A program made the translations under genes and the position numbers. From an uncultured Bacteroidota bacterium (GTDB lineage Bacteria; Bacteroidota; Bacteroidia; NS11-12g; UBA9320), in assembly GCA_937124965.1 (NCBI GenBank), contig CAKZLB010000013.1, positions 516,694-580,693 on the forward strand: a stretch of DNA of 64,000 nucleotides. The letters are read 5' to 3'. Below are positions 8,384-18,236 of the stretch, piece by piece. The notes under the pieces were generated by a model. The model saw only the letters and a list, made by a program, of their open reading frames with translations, did no database searches and had not been told where the DNA came from. Each line of letters opens with the position of its first letter. The stretch's first letter is position 1.

Positions 8384-10117
8384 ATGCTTAGGTCTCACAC
8401 CTGCGGAGAACTCCGACTTTCAAACATCAATGACAACGTAACTCTATGCGGATGGGTTCAAAAACGCCGCGATTTTGGCAGTATGTCATTTGTTGATTTA
8501 AGAGACCGTTACGGAATCACTCAATTATCATTTAACGAAGATTACGACAAAACACTTGTAGAGTCTGCACGAAGTTTAGCTCGCGAGTTTGTAATTCAAA
8601 TTACTGGTAAAGTAACTGAACGAAGTAATAAAAACCTTAAAATACCGACAGGTGAGGTTGAAATTGTAGTCGATTCGTTAAAGATTCTCAACGCTTCCTT
8701 AACACCTCCGTTTACCATAGAAGACGATACAGATGGTGGTGAAGAAATTAGACTTAAATATCGATACTTAGATTTAAGAAGGAATCCTGTACAAAGTAAA
8801 CTGTTGGTGCGGCACGCAGCTAACAAAGCAATTCGTAACTTCTTAAATGGCGAAGACTTTGTAGAAGTAGAAACACCTTACTTGATTAAATCTACTCCAG
8901 AAGGAGCTCGGGATTTCGTGGTGCCTTCTCGAATGAATCAAAATCAGTTTTACGCATTGCCTCAATCACCTCAAACTTTTAAGCAATTATTAATGGTATC
9001 TGGATTAGATAGATACTATCAGGTGGTAAAATGTTTTAGAGACGAAGATTTTAGAGCCGATAGACAACCGGAGTTCACACAAATTGATTGTGAGATGACC
9101 TTCGTTGAACGAGATGATGTTCTCAAGATATTTGAACAAATGATTCGTCAATTATTTCATGAGTCAGTAAACTATGATTTAGGTGAAATACCGGTAATTA
9201 CATACGCAGATGCTATAGAAACATATGGTTCTGACAAACCAGATATGAGATTTGGCATGACGTTTAATAACATCACCTCTATTGCAAAAGGGTATAATTT
9301 TGGAATTTTTGACAATGCTGAGAGTATTTTATCTATTTGTGCTAAAGGAGCAGCAAGTCTTACCAGAAAAGAAATTGACGCGATTACAGACTACGTTAAA
9401 CGGCCGCAAATCGGTGCAAAAGGTTTAATTTATTGTCGTGTAAACGAAGACGGTAGCTTTAAATCTTCAGTGGATAAATTCTTCGACCAAGAAGCATTGG
9501 CGTTATGGGCAGAAGCCAACAAAGCAGAACCAGGCGATATTATTTTTGTTTTGAGTGGTGATCTTTCAAGCACACAAAAACAACTAAACGAATTACGGTT
9601 ACACCTCGGTGATAAGCTTAATCTGCGCAAAACAAATGAATTTAAAGCGTGCTGGGTTGTTGATTTCCCTTTACTTGAATGGGATGAAGAAACTGAACGT
9701 TATCATGCGATGCATCATCCGTTTACTAGCCCAATTGTCGAAGATTTATCGCTTATCGAAACTGATCCTGGGGCAATTCGCGCCAATGCATACGACATGG
9801 CGATTAATGGAATGGAAGTAGGTGGTGGATCTATTCGAATCCATGATAAAGCACTTCAGCAGAGAATGTTTGACCTATTAGGTTTTACAACGGAAGAAGC
9901 GAAAGCTCAGTTTGGATTCTTAATGAATGCGTTCGAATACGGAGCACCTCCACATGGTGGAATCGCCTTCGGATTTGACAGATTGTGTGCAATTTTAACA
10001 GGTACAGATTCTATCCGTGATGTCATAGCATTTCCAAAAAACAACATGGGTAGAGATGTAATGATTGATGCGCCATCGCCTATTAGCGACGAACAAAAGA
10101 AAGAATTAGGCCTATAA
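8384..10117 (+). CDS. aspS: Aspartyl-tRNA synthetase
   Basis: This 577-residue class IIb synthetase is of the bacterial type. An N-terminal OB-fold anticodon-binding domain covers about 1-105 ([10 protein letters not shown] near 23-32). Motif 2 contains FRDED (218-222) and [10 protein letters not shown] (224-233). A bacterial GAD-type insertion lies in the middle. Motif 3 is GIAFGFDRL (about 526-534), and the usual C-terminal FPKNNMGRD segment is present. It charges tRNA-Asp with aspartate in the cytoplasm. It is transcribed alone from its own promoter box. Confidence 0.97.
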   Translation: MLRSHTCGELRLSNINDNVTLCGWVQKRRDFGSMSFVDLRDRYGITQLSFNEDYDKTLVESARSLAREFVIQITGKVTERSNKNLKIPTGEVEIVVDSLKILNASLTPPFTIEDDTDGGEEIRLKYRYLDLRRNPVQSKLLVRHAANKAIRNFLNGEDFVEVETPYLIKSTPEGARDFVVPSRMNQNQFYALPQSPQTFKQLLMVSGLDRYYQVVKCFRDEDFRADRQPEFTQIDCEMTFVERDDVLKIFEQMIRQLFHESVNYDLGEIPVITYADAIETYGSDKPDMRFGMTFNNITSIAKGYNFGIFDNAESILSICAKGAASLTRKEIDAITDYVKRPQIGAKGLIYCRVNEDGSFKSSVDKFFDQEALALWAEANKAEPGDIIFVLSGDLSSTQKQLNELRLHLGDKLNLRKTNEFKACWVVDFPLLEWDEETERYHAMHHPFTSPIVEDLSLIETDPGAIRANAYDMAINGMEVGGGSIRIHDKALQQRMFDLLGFTTEEAKAQFGFLMNAFEYGAPPHGGIAFGFDRLCAILTGTDSIRDVIAFPKNNMGRDVMIDAPSPISDEQKKELGL

Positions 10118-10159
10118 AAATTTAGGGATTATATAACATTTCTTCAATTGAATAAACAT

Positions 10160-10256
10160 TACATTTGTAAGGGTTGTACCACTAATCGCCAGTTCGAAAA
10201 CTAAAAAACATTGTCGATTTGGTTGGTGGGCAGTCAACCAGTAATTTTTTATTTTA
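10160..10256 (+). promoter_or_regulatory. Promoter box and about 86-nt leader of the RRM gene
   Basis: A perfect -7 box TACATTTG (10160-10167) lies far upstream of the ATG. The implied leader of about 86 nt is long for this window. It contains TGGTTG (10220-10225) / CAACCA (10235-10240), able to form a 6-bp stem with a 9-base loop, followed by an A/T-rich stretch up to the start codon. Confidence 0.45.
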
Positions 10257-10679
10257 ATGAACATTTTTGTAGCAAAACTTAATCCCGGCACAGATGCTGA
10301 CGGATTGAAAGAACACTTTAGCCCATTCGGTGAAGTAGTATCAACCAAAGTAATTATGGACAGAGACACAGGCAAATCAAAATGCTTTGGCTTTGTTGAA
10401 ATGCAGAATGATGATGAAGGCAGCCAAGCTATTACTGCTTTAGATCAATCTGAGCTAGATGGCAACACTATTGTAGTGAAAAAGTCTGACCCAAAACCAG
10501 AATCTAGTGGTAACAACTATCGCAACAACGACCGTCGTCCAAATAATCGATATGGCAATAACGACCGTGGTAGAAATGATAGAGGCCGAAACGACAACAA
10601 TCGGTACGACAATCGACGTGGCGATAACCGAAGAAGTAACAACAATAACGACGACCAGTTTGATACATCAAGGTGGTAA
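10257..10679 (+). CDS. RNA-binding protein, single RRM with Arg/Asn/Gly tail
   Basis: A 140-residue protein. The RRM (about 1-78) has RNP2 IFVAKL (3-8) and RNP1 KCFGFVEM (42-49). A disordered tail (about 80-140) follows, built of Asn, Arg, Asp and Gly with repeated NDRGRND-like units. Single-RRM proteins with such tails are typical RNA chaperones in Bacteroidota and cyanobacteria. A second, tail-less RRM protein is encoded at 50994. It is a single gene between its own long leader and a strong terminator. Confidence 0.92.
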   Translation: MNIFVAKLNPGTDADGLKEHFSPFGEVVSTKVIMDRDTGKSKCFGFVEMQNDDEGSQAITALDQSELDGNTIVVKKSDPKPESSGNNYRNNDRRPNNRYGNNDRGRNDRGRNDNNRYDNRRGDNRRSNNNNDDQFDTSRW

Positions 10680-10701
10680 TTGATTTATAATTTTATCTAA
10701 G

Positions 10702-10730
10702 AGCCGCTAGTTTCTAGCGGCTTTTTTTTT
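10702..10730 (+). terminator. Rho-independent terminator after the RRM gene
   Basis: A perfect 9-bp stem AGCCGCTAG (10702-10710) / CTAGCGGCT (10714-10722) with loop TTT and a T run to 10730. Confidence 0.93.
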
Positions 10731-10759
10731 GACTTCCGATTCTTTAGACATCTAATTCT

Positions 10760-10767
10760 TACTTTTG
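10760..10767 (+). promoter_or_regulatory. -7 box for the epimerase/glycosyltransferase pair
   Basis: TACTTTTG matches TAnnTTTG exactly, 38 bp before the ATG at 10806. Confidence 0.5.
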
Positions 10768-10805
10768 CACGTCTTGAAGCATATTAGTTTCTAACTATCT
10801 AGTAC

Positions 10806-11864
10806 ATGAATAAAACGCATTTTATATCTGGAGGCTGTGGTTTTGTTGGAAAAAACATGACCAACCGACTTTTCAATAGTACCAACGACAATATTGTTAT
10901 TGTTGATGACTTATCAATCGGAACTGACCCTGAAACATGGTTCTCTGAACCACTGGTTGATGAGATAAATGGTGCTAAGATTTATGGAAAAGACCGCAGA
11001 GTCTTGTTCTTTAATTGTGATGTAAGGGATGTCATAAGAAATTTTCAAAAAGATCAAAACTACTTCAAGCAGTTTGGTTTCGATTTTACCCGTTTTAATG
11101 ACGTTTTCCATTTTGCCGCAATTGTTGGTGGTCGCTTAAAAATTGACGGTGACCCAATGATGGTTGCTCAAGATTTGAGTATAGACGCAGAGTTTTTTCA
11201 GTGGGTTTGCACCAACAAACCAGACCGTGTTTTGTACCCAAGCTCAAGTGCCGCTTACCCAGTTAGTAAACAAACAGAATCGGATGCTATCGCTTTAAGT
11301 GAATCTGACATAGACTTTAACAATATGGGGCAACCTGACATGACCTATGGTTGGTGTAAACTGACCGGTGAATACCTCGCCCATATTGCAGCAAAACACT
11401 ACGATGTTAAAGTTACGTGCATTCGACCTTTCTCTGGTTATGGTGAGGATCAGGACTTGAGTTATCCAGTACCAGCCATTGCATTACGTGCGGCTTATAA
11501 AGAAGATCCGTTTGAAGTGTGGGGCACCGGATTTCAAGGCCGAGATTTTGTTCATATCGATGATGTCATTGACTGCATTTTACTTGCTATGGACAAAATA
11601 CATGATGGCACAGCTATTAATATTGGAATGGGAAAGCTAACTTCTTTTAGAGAGATAATTGACCTTTTTGCAAAATTTGCAGGCTATAAACCAGAAATTA
11701 AGCAATTACTTGACAAGCCAGTGGGGGTTCATAGCAGATATTGCAACATGGATTTTGTTAAGGAAAAACTCGGCTGGGAAGCAAAAATCAGCACTGAGGA
11801 AGGAATGAGAAGGATGTACGAAAAAGCATTAGAAAGAGCAAAAGCTGGAGTAAAAAATGCCTAA
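10806..11864 (+). CDS. NAD-dependent epimerase, GDP-mannose 3,5-epimerase-like
   Basis: A 352-residue extended SDR. GGCGFVG (9-15) is the NAD site, FHFAAIVGGR lies at 101-110, the Ser segment SSSAAYP at 146-152 and the catalytic YGWCK at 181-185. CIRPFSGYGEDQ, further on, is typical of GDP-mannose-epimerase and related sugar-nucleotide enzymes. It should act on a nucleotide sugar in the cytoplasm. It overlaps the following glycosyltransferase by 8 bp, which suggests that the two cooperate in making one glycan. The exact substrate is inferred only by resemblance. Confidence 0.75.
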   Translation: MNKTHFISGGCGFVGKNMTNRLFNSTNDNIVIVDDLSIGTDPETWFSEPLVDEINGAKIYGKDRRVLFFNCDVRDVIRNFQKDQNYFKQFGFDFTRFNDVFHFAAIVGGRLKIDGDPMMVAQDLSIDAEFFQWVCTNKPDRVLYPSSSAAYPVSKQTESDAIALSESDIDFNNMGQPDMTYGWCKLTGEYLAHIAAKHYDVKVTCIRPFSGYGEDQDLSYPVPAIALRAAYKEDPFEVWGTGFQGRDFVHIDDVIDCILLAMDKIHDGTAINIGMGKLTSFREIIDLFAKFAGYKPEIKQLLDKPVGVHSRYCNMDFVKEKLGWEAKISTEEGMRRMYEKALERAKAGVKNA

Positions 11865-13131
11865 AACAATTGTCTGTTTTGGACCAGGTCCTATGTTCAA
11901 AGGAGGTATTTCAAACTACAACACCTCTTTGGCGAAAGCATTAGACAAAATGCCCGACACAGACGTTCACATAGTTTCGTGGACACAACAATACCCGGCC
12001 ATCGTTCCTCGAGAGTTTGTCGACAAATCTAGCAAGGCAAACTTGTTGGATGGAACAGATATCAAGGTGACGTATATTACCAACTATAACAATCCTGCAA
12101 GTTGGTATAAAACGGCAAAATACATAAAAGACCTAGGTGCCGAAAAAATCATTATTCAATGGTCAATAGCTATTCAAGGCTTGCCAGTTGGAAGAATCAT
12201 TAACTGGTTACGGAAAAATTCCGACATCGAAATAATAGTTGATCTTCATTTTGTATTACAAAAGGAGAAGTCAAAAATTGATCGATTCTTCTTGACCATT
12301 GGAATAGGAAATGCCCATACTTATTTGGTTCATAGCTTAAAAACATTTGAAGAATTAAAGGCATTTTACCCGAATAAATCATTTGAATTGGTCTATGACG
12401 GTAGTCGTACAAAGCTAGTTGACACACAAACGGTCGTAAAGCTTTACCACCCTATCTATGACTTATTTAAGCCAGATCCTCACTTTGATATAGAAGCATT
12501 TAAAAAGGAAAATGGTTTGAGAAAGCATGTGTTTCTCTTCTTTGGTTTTATCCGAAAATACAAAGGTCTTCACCAAACTATTGAATCTTTTGCTCAATTT
12601 GCTAAAGACAGAGATGATGTTAGTCTTCTTATTTGTGGAGAATCGTTTTGGAATACACTAGACTCTACCAAATGGTCGACAAAATTAAAAACAGCAATTT
12701 TTGGTACTGCAAAAAAGATTTTTTTATCGAAACAGGATGACGAGCAAAATTATCGCCCATTAGAATTAATAAAAACATTGGGGATAGAAGAAAAATGTGT
12801 CGTTTTTAACACATTCATTGCCAATGAAGAGGTTCACAAATTCTTTCAGGTAAGTGACTGTGCTGTATTATATTATCTAACTGCAACTCCTTCAGGTATA
12901 GAGTCTCTCAGCTATAATTTCAACCTGCCCATTTTAGCCTCCAAGGTTGGACATTTCCCTGAAACTATAAAAGATGGTTACAACGGATATTTAGCAGAAG
13001 ATAGAGATATAGATTCAATGGCAAACGTTATGAAAAAGTACATTGAACATCCGCTTCCTAAAGAAAACGTCGCAGAAATATCTGAACATTTAAGCTGGGA
13101 AAATTACGCTAAGGCCATTTTGACTGACTAG
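11857..13131 (+). CDS. Glycosyltransferase, GT-B fold (family 4-like)
   Basis: A 424-residue GT-B type glycosyltransferase. The N-terminal GPGPMFKGGIS (9-19) is a glycine-rich donor/acceptor loop. The C-terminal half contains FFGFIRKYKGL, a diagnostic strand-helix unit, and a nucleotide-sugar segment around PSGIESLSYNFNLPI. No signal peptide or membrane segment is visible, so it is cytoplasmic. Its start overlaps the end of the epimerase-like gene by 8 bp. Likely role: transfer of a hexose in polysaccharide or LPS assembly. Confidence 0.82.
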   Translation: MPKTIVCFGPGPMFKGGISNYNTSLAKALDKMPDTDVHIVSWTQQYPAIVPREFVDKSSKANLLDGTDIKVTYITNYNNPASWYKTAKYIKDLGAEKIIIQWSIAIQGLPVGRIINWLRKNSDIEIIVDLHFVLQKEKSKIDRFFLTIGIGNAHTYLVHSLKTFEELKAFYPNKSFELVYDGSRTKLVDTQTVVKLYHPIYDLFKPDPHFDIEAFKKENGLRKHVFLFFGFIRKYKGLHQTIESFAQFAKDRDDVSLLICGESFWNTLDSTKWSTKLKTAIFGTAKKIFLSKQDDEQNYRPLELIKTLGIEEKCVVFNTFIANEEVHKFFQVSDCAVLYYLTATPSGIESLSYNFNLPILASKVGHFPETIKDGYNGYLAEDRDIDSMANVMKKYIEHPLPKENVAEISEHLSWENYAKAILTD

Positions 13132-13146
13132 TCCCAAAAAAGAATT

Positions 13147-13154
13147 TATATTTG
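13147..13154 (+). promoter_or_regulatory. -7 box 5 bp before the start of the amidotransferase gene
   Basis: TATATTTG matches TAnnTTTG exactly. Only five bases separate it from the ATG at 13160, so the mRNA would have no room for a ribosome-binding site. Confidence 0.6.
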
Positions 13155-13159
13155 ATTCT

Positions 13160-13741
13160 ATGGCTCGTGTTTTACTATTTGATAGTTACGACTCTTTTAC
13201 ATATAACCTAAAAGATTATCTGGAGCAAACAGGTGCCGAGGTGACCGTAATTAAAAATGACACGCATACAGTAGATGAAATTATTGCCATGCAATTTGAT
13301 GGGATTGTATTATCTCCAGGTCCTGAGACTCCAGAAAAAGCTGGCGTATTGTTGGAATTGCTGAAGACTCTGGAAACAAAAAAGCCAATTCTTGGGGTGT
13401 GTCTTGGACATCAAGCCATCGGGTTACTTTATGGCATACCTTTAATAAAAATGAAATTCCCTGTTCACGGAAAAGTATCCCGAATTCAGTGTACCTCTCA
13501 CCCCTTATTCACCGGAATTCCAGAAAGTTTTGAAGTGTGCAGATACCATAGCCTTACGTTGCAAAATGTACCTTCAAGTACTATTGATATAATTGCAACC
13601 TCCGACGATTATCAAGTTATGGCTATCAGCCACAAAAGCTTACCCATTTGGGGTGTACAGTTCCACCCAGAAGCTATTTTAACAGAAAATGGATTGAAAA
13701 TGATTGAGAATTGGCACAACATGGTAAAACTTTATTCGTAG
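13160..13741 (+). CDS. pabA: Anthranilate/aminodeoxychorismate synthase, glutamine amidotransferase subunit
   Basis: A 193-residue class I glutamine amidotransferase. The oxyanion segment SPGPETPEKAG lies at 52-62, the nucleophile C81 in GVCLGHQAIG, and the H169/E171 pair in QFHPE. It supplies ammonia to a chorismate-utilising partner subunit (TrpE or PabB). No partner is encoded in the window, so the choice between TrpG and PabA is open; solitary copies are usually PabA. Transcription seems to begin directly at the start codon. Confidence 0.85.
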   Translation: MARVLLFDSYDSFTYNLKDYLEQTGAEVTVIKNDTHTVDEIIAMQFDGIVLSPGPETPEKAGVLLELLKTLETKKPILGVCLGHQAIGLLYGIPLIKMKFPVHGKVSRIQCTSHPLFTGIPESFEVCRYHSLTLQNVPSSTIDIIATSDDYQVMAISHKSLPIWGVQFHPEAILTENGLKMIENWHNMVKLYS

Positions 13742-13780
13742 CTGAAACTTAATTAAGATATTTTCGTTTAGATTGTAATT

Positions 13781-14434
13781 ATGATTGTACGCAACTCCTT
13801 AACATTCGACATACCGTCACTTAAACTGACGGATTCGGTGGAGTATGCATTAATTATGATGGAAGATTTCAGTGTTAGTAATCTTCCGATTGTCAACAAC
13901 AAATCTCTCATTGGTTACGCCATTAGCGAGGTTCTTAATGGTCTTGACTCCAATCTTTTACTATCCGATTTAACTTTTGAAGGAACCCCAATTACCATTA
14001 ATCCAAACCATTCAGTCATTAATGCATTGAAGTTATTATCTGACAATAATTTTGACGTAATTGCCTCTGTTGAGCGTAATGAATACGTTGGACTTGTTTG
14101 GAGTAAAGATTTAATAAAAGGGTTAGGGCAAAGTGCCACTGCCCAAAATGACGGATCTGTTTTATTGTTGCGTTGTAACATCTTTAACTACTCAATCTCT
14201 GAAATTGGCCGATTGGTTGAAGTAGAGGACGGTAAAATACTTGGCTTATGGACTTGGCAAAACGACCAAACCCAAGACATTGATATTTTGATAAAATTGA
14301 ACATTAGACATATAGATACAATTACTCATGTTCTGCGTACACACAACTATGAAATCCTTTATCAAATAAATCAAAAAGCCGACGACCTATTCGAAGATCG
14401 TTACAGGTCATTGATTAATTATCTCGATATTTGA
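13781..14434 (+). CDS. CBS-domain pair protein
   Basis: A 217-residue protein. Two CBS motifs occupy about 1-125 (FSVSNLPIVNNKSLIGYA and FDVIASVERNEYVGLVW are typical cores). The C-terminal part (about 130-217) resembles an ACT-like regulatory domain. CBS pairs usually sense adenine nucleotides. The gene directly precedes a BamA-like gene and nadK, and a CBS gene next to NAD kinase is a recurring arrangement in Flavobacteriia. A link to NAD or envelope metabolism is inferred from this context only. Confidence 0.78.
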   Translation: MIVRNSLTFDIPSLKLTDSVEYALIMMEDFSVSNLPIVNNKSLIGYAISEVLNGLDSNLLLSDLTFEGTPITINPNHSVINALKLLSDNNFDVIASVERNEYVGLVWSKDLIKGLGQSATAQNDGSVLLLRCNIFNYSISEIGRLVEVEDGKILGLWTWQNDQTQDIDILIKLNIRHIDTITHVLRTHNYEILYQINQKADDLFEDRYRSLINYLDI

Positions 14435-14453
14435 AGCATAAATTGCTTTTGTA

Positions 14454-15833
14454 TTGACACTTCGTTTTTTAGCATTCTTACTTTCTATTCTCATCGGCGA
14501 AAGTGTATTAAATGCTCAAAATACGACCACTATTCTTCCAGTTACATCAATCCAAATCGAAGGTAACTCCAAGACAAAAGAGTCTATCATTCTTCGTGAA
14601 CTTAGTTTTAAAGTAGGTCAACAATTAACCGAAGCTGAGCTTAAAGACGATTATCTTCCAAGGTCCATTGCCATGCTTAAAAATCTTAATTTGTTTAATG
14701 ATATTGATATTGTTTACAAAACAACACCGGAAGGCTTTTTAACAACTATAAGAGTTGTAGAAAAATGGTACTGGTGGCCAATTCCTTTTGTTGAATTTGC
14801 TGATCGAAATTTTAATCAATGGTACACATTTGATTTTGACCCGTACAGAACGAATATTGGCTTCTACCTTTTTAAATACAACCTATTTGGCTTGAACCAT
14901 ACGGCAAAACTTACGCTTGGCAAAGGGTATACAAATACTATTGGTTTTGAGTATATCGCTCCTTACGTTGACAACAGAAAACGGTTTGGTTTTGAAATTG
15001 ACATCCGAAATAAAATCAACCAAGAAATTCAATATGGTTTGCTGAATAATGAACCACAGTTTTTTAGAACCGATAAACAAAAAATTATTGAACAATTTCA
15101 ATCTAGAGTAAAACTCATCTATCGTCCTCAGCTATTTCTAACCCACGGATTAAATCTTGAGATATCAAATACTTCTGTTAGTGACACAGTTCTTTCAGAG
15201 GGAATCAATGAAAATTATTTGTACAAATCTCTTCCCAATCAAAATGAAACCATTTTAGGATATGAGGTTGCCTTTGACAAACGAAACAATAGATTACTTC
15301 CAATAAAAGGGACATTTATAAATGGGTCGATTAACTATCACAGCCTGAACAAGTCTGATTTAAAGTATGTATCTGTTGGACTTGAAGCAGCACGGTATAT
15401 TAGTTTTGACAGTACAAAATTCTCTATTGCTTTAGCGGGGCGTGTTAAGTCCGCTACAGAACGCGGATTACCTTTTCATTTAAACAAGATATTAGGCTTC
15501 GATGATTATATCCGAGGATATGAGAACAACGTATTTTTAGGGCAATCAATGGCTCTAGCAAAAATCGAAATTCGATATCACATAATTAAAGAACGAAAAA
15601 TTAAGTGGCAGTACATGCCTCTCAGGTCTTACAAACAAATGCCTATCGAATCCTACTTAAGTGCTTTCACCGACATCGGCTCGGCGTTAAATGGTGATAC
15701 ACGTCAGGAGCTTTTTGGATATGGATTCGGTGTCAATGCACTCTTTTATTTCGACAAAGTGGTTAGATTTGAATATTCTTGGAACCATTGGAATCAAGGC
15801 GGAATAAAAATACACTTTAAAAAAGCATTTTAA
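14454..15833 (+). CDS. BamA/TamA-like outer-membrane protein with one POTRA domain
   Basis: A 459-residue protein with a signal peptide (about 1-21, ending in LNAQ). It has a single POTRA-like domain (about 28-106, with IQIEGNSKTKESIILREL) and a C-terminal beta-barrel (about 115-459) ending in Phe. The usual BamA has five POTRA repeats, so this is a short paralogue of the bamA gene at 19836. It could insert a specific class of barrel proteins or export lipids. The start codon is TTG; no ATG would keep the signal peptide. Its stop overlaps the nadK ATG (TAATG). Confidence 0.78.
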   Translation: MTLRFLAFLLSILIGESVLNAQNTTTILPVTSIQIEGNSKTKESIILRELSFKVGQQLTEAELKDDYLPRSIAMLKNLNLFNDIDIVYKTTPEGFLTTIRVVEKWYWWPIPFVEFADRNFNQWYTFDFDPYRTNIGFYLFKYNLFGLNHTAKLTLGKGYTNTIGFEYIAPYVDNRKRFGFEIDIRNKINQEIQYGLLNNEPQFFRTDKQKIIEQFQSRVKLIYRPQLFLTHGLNLEISNTSVSDTVLSEGINENYLYKSLPNQNETILGYEVAFDKRNNRLLPIKGTFINGSINYHSLNKSDLKYVSVGLEAARYISFDSTKFSIALAGRVKSATERGLPFHLNKILGFDDYIRGYENNVFLGQSMALAKIEIRYHIIKERKIKWQYMPLRSYKQMPIESYLSAFTDIGSALNGDTRQELFGYGFGVNALFYFDKVVRFEYSWNHWNQGGIKIHFKKAF

Positions 15834-16708
15834 TGAGAATTGGAGTATATGGGCGGACGTTTGTAAAACCTGACCAAATGGAATACGTCGGGCGCTTCTT
15901 CGATTTTTTGAAATCACAAAATGTTGAAATTTCCGTACACAGAATTCTAAAAGAACAACTCACAAATCACCAGTACACTAACGAATTTAAAACTTTTCAA
16001 ACTGTTTTAAAACCCAACGAAATTGACGTTTTGTTCAGTTTAGGAGGTGACGGTACCGTACTCGACACTTTGCGTATAGTTAAAGACACTGAAATTCCAG
16101 TCATCGGGGTTAATATGGGTCGTTTTGGTTTTCTTGCAAGTAGCAGACAAGAAGATTTAAAAGAAACCTTTAACAAAATCGTTCACGGTAAGTATACGAT
16201 CGAAAGTCGGTCAGTATTAAAACTAACATCCGATGTTCGGTTATTTAACGGCTTCCCTTATGGCCTGAATGACTTCATAATTCATAAAAAAGACACATCA
16301 AATATGATTACCGTTCATACCAAATTGAACGACGAATCATTGAACTCTTATTGGGCAGACGGACTAATACTAGCTACTCCAACTGGCTCAACTGGATACT
16401 CATTAAGTTGTGGCGGTCCTATAATATATCCGGGGTCTGCTAGTTTGGTGCTAACTCCAATTGCTCCACATAATTTATCCATTCGACCTTTAGTTATAAG
16501 CGACCAAGGACAATTATCGTTTGAAGTTGAGGGCAGAACGGATGACTTTTTAGTTACGATCGACAGCCAAAGCGAAACCATTCAAAAAGGGTCTAAACTC
16601 ACTGTTAGTAAAGCAAGTTTTAACTTTAACATGATTCGACTGGATGGGCACAGTTACACAAAAACCATTCGCAACAAATTACTCTACGGATTTGATAAAA
16701 GAAATTAA
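15833..16708 (+). CDS. nadK: NAD kinase
   Basis: The 291 residues match bacterial NAD kinases. The GGDGT motif lies at 71-75 and the NMGRFGFLA segment at 94-102. The glycine-rich substrate site (ATPTGSTGYSLSCGGP) is in the C-terminal half. It phosphorylates NAD to NADP with ATP. Translational coupling to the BamA-like gene (one-base overlap) is evident. The short ArsC-family gene follows 11 bp later. Confidence 0.96.
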   Translation: MRIGVYGRTFVKPDQMEYVGRFFDFLKSQNVEISVHRILKEQLTNHQYTNEFKTFQTVLKPNEIDVLFSLGGDGTVLDTLRIVKDTEIPVIGVNMGRFGFLASSRQEDLKETFNKIVHGKYTIESRSVLKLTSDVRLFNGFPYGLNDFIIHKKDTSNMITVHTKLNDESLNSYWADGLILATPTGSTGYSLSCGGPIIYPGSASLVLTPIAPHNLSIRPLVISDQGQLSFEVEGRTDDFLVTIDSQSETIQKGSKLTVSKASFNFNMIRLDGHSYTKTIRNKLLYGFDKRN

Positions 16709-16719
16709 CGCATAATTCA

Positions 16720-17073
16720 ATGTCATATGTACTTTACGGTATCCCAAATTGCGATACCATCAAAAAAGCCAAAGCTTGGTTAAACGATCATGATATAACA
16801 TATCGATTTCATAACTACAAAAAAGATGGTATAGACGCAACTAAACTTCAATCTTGGTTTGCTCAAGAACCTATCCTCAGAATAGTCAACAAAGCTGGCA
16901 CAACATATCGGAAGCTTACAGACGAAGACAAGAAGAAACTTGAGGACGAAACCTTCGTTATAAAGGTTTTGCAAGAACAACCTTCAATGATTAAACGTCC
17001 AATTTTAGAGTTAGATAATGTGATAGTGTCAATTGGTTTTAAACCTGATTTATACGAAGATATTTTTCGATAA
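16720..17073 (+). CDS. ArsC/Spx/YffB-family thioredoxin-fold protein
   Basis: A 117-residue protein with a single redox Cys (C11 in GIPNCDTIKKA) and the family's C-terminal KRPILELDN segment. The CxxC of Spx is absent. YffB-type members act in thiol metabolism but their substrate is not settled; arsenate reduction is not supported by any neighbouring gene. It is co-directional with nadK, 11 bp downstream. Confidence 0.82.
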   Translation: MSYVLYGIPNCDTIKKAKAWLNDHDITYRFHNYKKDGIDATKLQSWFAQEPILRIVNKAGTTYRKLTDEDKKKLEDETFVIKVLQEQPSMIKRPILELDNVIVSIGFKPDLYEDIFR

Positions 17074-17132
17074 TCAAAAACACTGAGACATATTTTAGGG
17101 CAAAAGCGTCTAAACATATACGAATAAAGGAT

Positions 17133-17163
17133 TTGAGACGTTTAGCTTTAGTAATGATATTTG
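17133..17163 (+). promoter_or_regulatory. Promoter of the first DUF6089 gene
   Basis: TTG (17133-17135) and GATATTTG (17156-17163) are spaced by 20 bp, close to the Bacteroidota consensus with one mismatch in the -7 box. Confidence 0.5.
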
Positions 17164-17208
17164 TAATTCTTCATCAATTATCGTTTCTTTGTTAGTTCTC
17201 CAAAAAAT

Positions 17209-18132
17209 ATGAATAAGCAACATAAAAAAAGTGGGTTATTTGTGATGTTGACTATGGCATTTGTCGTGGTTTCGTCATTTGCAAATGCACAACAATGGTC
17301 TCGTAAGAGCTCTCTAGAATTCGGTTTCATGGCGGGAGGTAGTAATTATGCTGGCGACCTCACGGACAAATATTTCGAAACAGAAGGAATCAATCCGAAC
17401 GCAGGAATTCTTGTACGCTACAATCCCGTTCAACGTTTTTCTTTTCACGTTGGAGTAAACTATGGCAAGCTTACAGGCTATGACTCATGGTACGCAACAG
17501 ATGAATTACGAACAAATAGAAACTTAAGTTTTGAAACGGATTTTTGGGATTTTCATGCGGCGTTTGATCTGAATTTAAACACGTTCGACTTCAAACAAAA
17601 GCGTGGAGCAGTTCCTTACCTTATGGGTGGTATTGCTGTATTTAAATATAACCCCAAAGCTCAATTCTTTTATCAACCAAACTCATGGCAAAATCTTGCC
17701 AACGATAACAGTTATGAAACCTTAGAATCGCGAGATGGCGATTGGGTTGAACTTCAGCCGTTAGGCACCGAAGGTCAAGAAACAACAGAATACAACGATA
17801 TAAGAAGATATTCATTAACACAACTAGCTATCCCTGTGGGAATTGGTGTTAAGTTCAAATTAAACCAAAACTGGACCTTTGGAATTGAATATTCAACACG
17901 ATTCACATTCACAGATTACATTGATGACGTAAGTGGAGAGTACGCAGAATCAATTTTCTTAGAAGCACAATATGGCCCAATGAGTAAAGCAATGGCCGAT
18001 AGAAGTCCAACTCAAAACTTAGCAACAACTGCTAGAGGAGATGAGTCTAAAACAGACCTTTACAATATATTCGGAATTACGTTAACGTATAAAATCATAA
18101 AGTCGGGTGAAGTTTGCCCTGCATTTCGCTAA
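17209..18132 (+). CDS. Outer-membrane beta-barrel protein, DUF6089-like (copy 1)
   Basis: A 307-residue protein with a signal peptide (hydrophobic about 9-26, cleavage after ANA). Alternating aromatic strands are typical of an 8-stranded barrel. Shared features with the next gene are SNYAGDL near the start, a FETDFWDF strand, FRHNPKAQF/FKYNPKAQF, and FTDYIDDVS. These proteins sit upstream of uppS and bamA in many Flavobacteriia. A role in cell-envelope assembly is suggested by position only. Confidence 0.72.
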   Translation: MNKQHKKSGLFVMLTMAFVVVSSFANAQQWSRKSSLEFGFMAGGSNYAGDLTDKYFETEGINPNAGILVRYNPVQRFSFHVGVNYGKLTGYDSWYATDELRTNRNLSFETDFWDFHAAFDLNLNTFDFKQKRGAVPYLMGGIAVFKYNPKAQFFYQPNSWQNLANDNSYETLESRDGDWVELQPLGTEGQETTEYNDIRRYSLTQLAIPVGIGVKFKLNQNWTFGIEYSTRFTFTDYIDDVSGEYAESIFLEAQYGPMSKAMADRSPTQNLATTARGDESKTDLYNIFGITLTYKIIKSGEVCPAFR

Positions 18133-18236
18133 AATCAACACTAAGTCATATTGCTAGTTATGACGTAGTGAAAAAAAATTCAATGAATAATTTCGCGTTT
18201 TGTAACAAAACCTAGAACAACACGTTTAACAGCTAA

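Noticed and set aside
18197..18211. Palindrome GTTTTGTAACAAAAC between the two DUF6089 genes
   Set aside because: A/T-rich and short, with no promoter box at the right distance. It could be chance.
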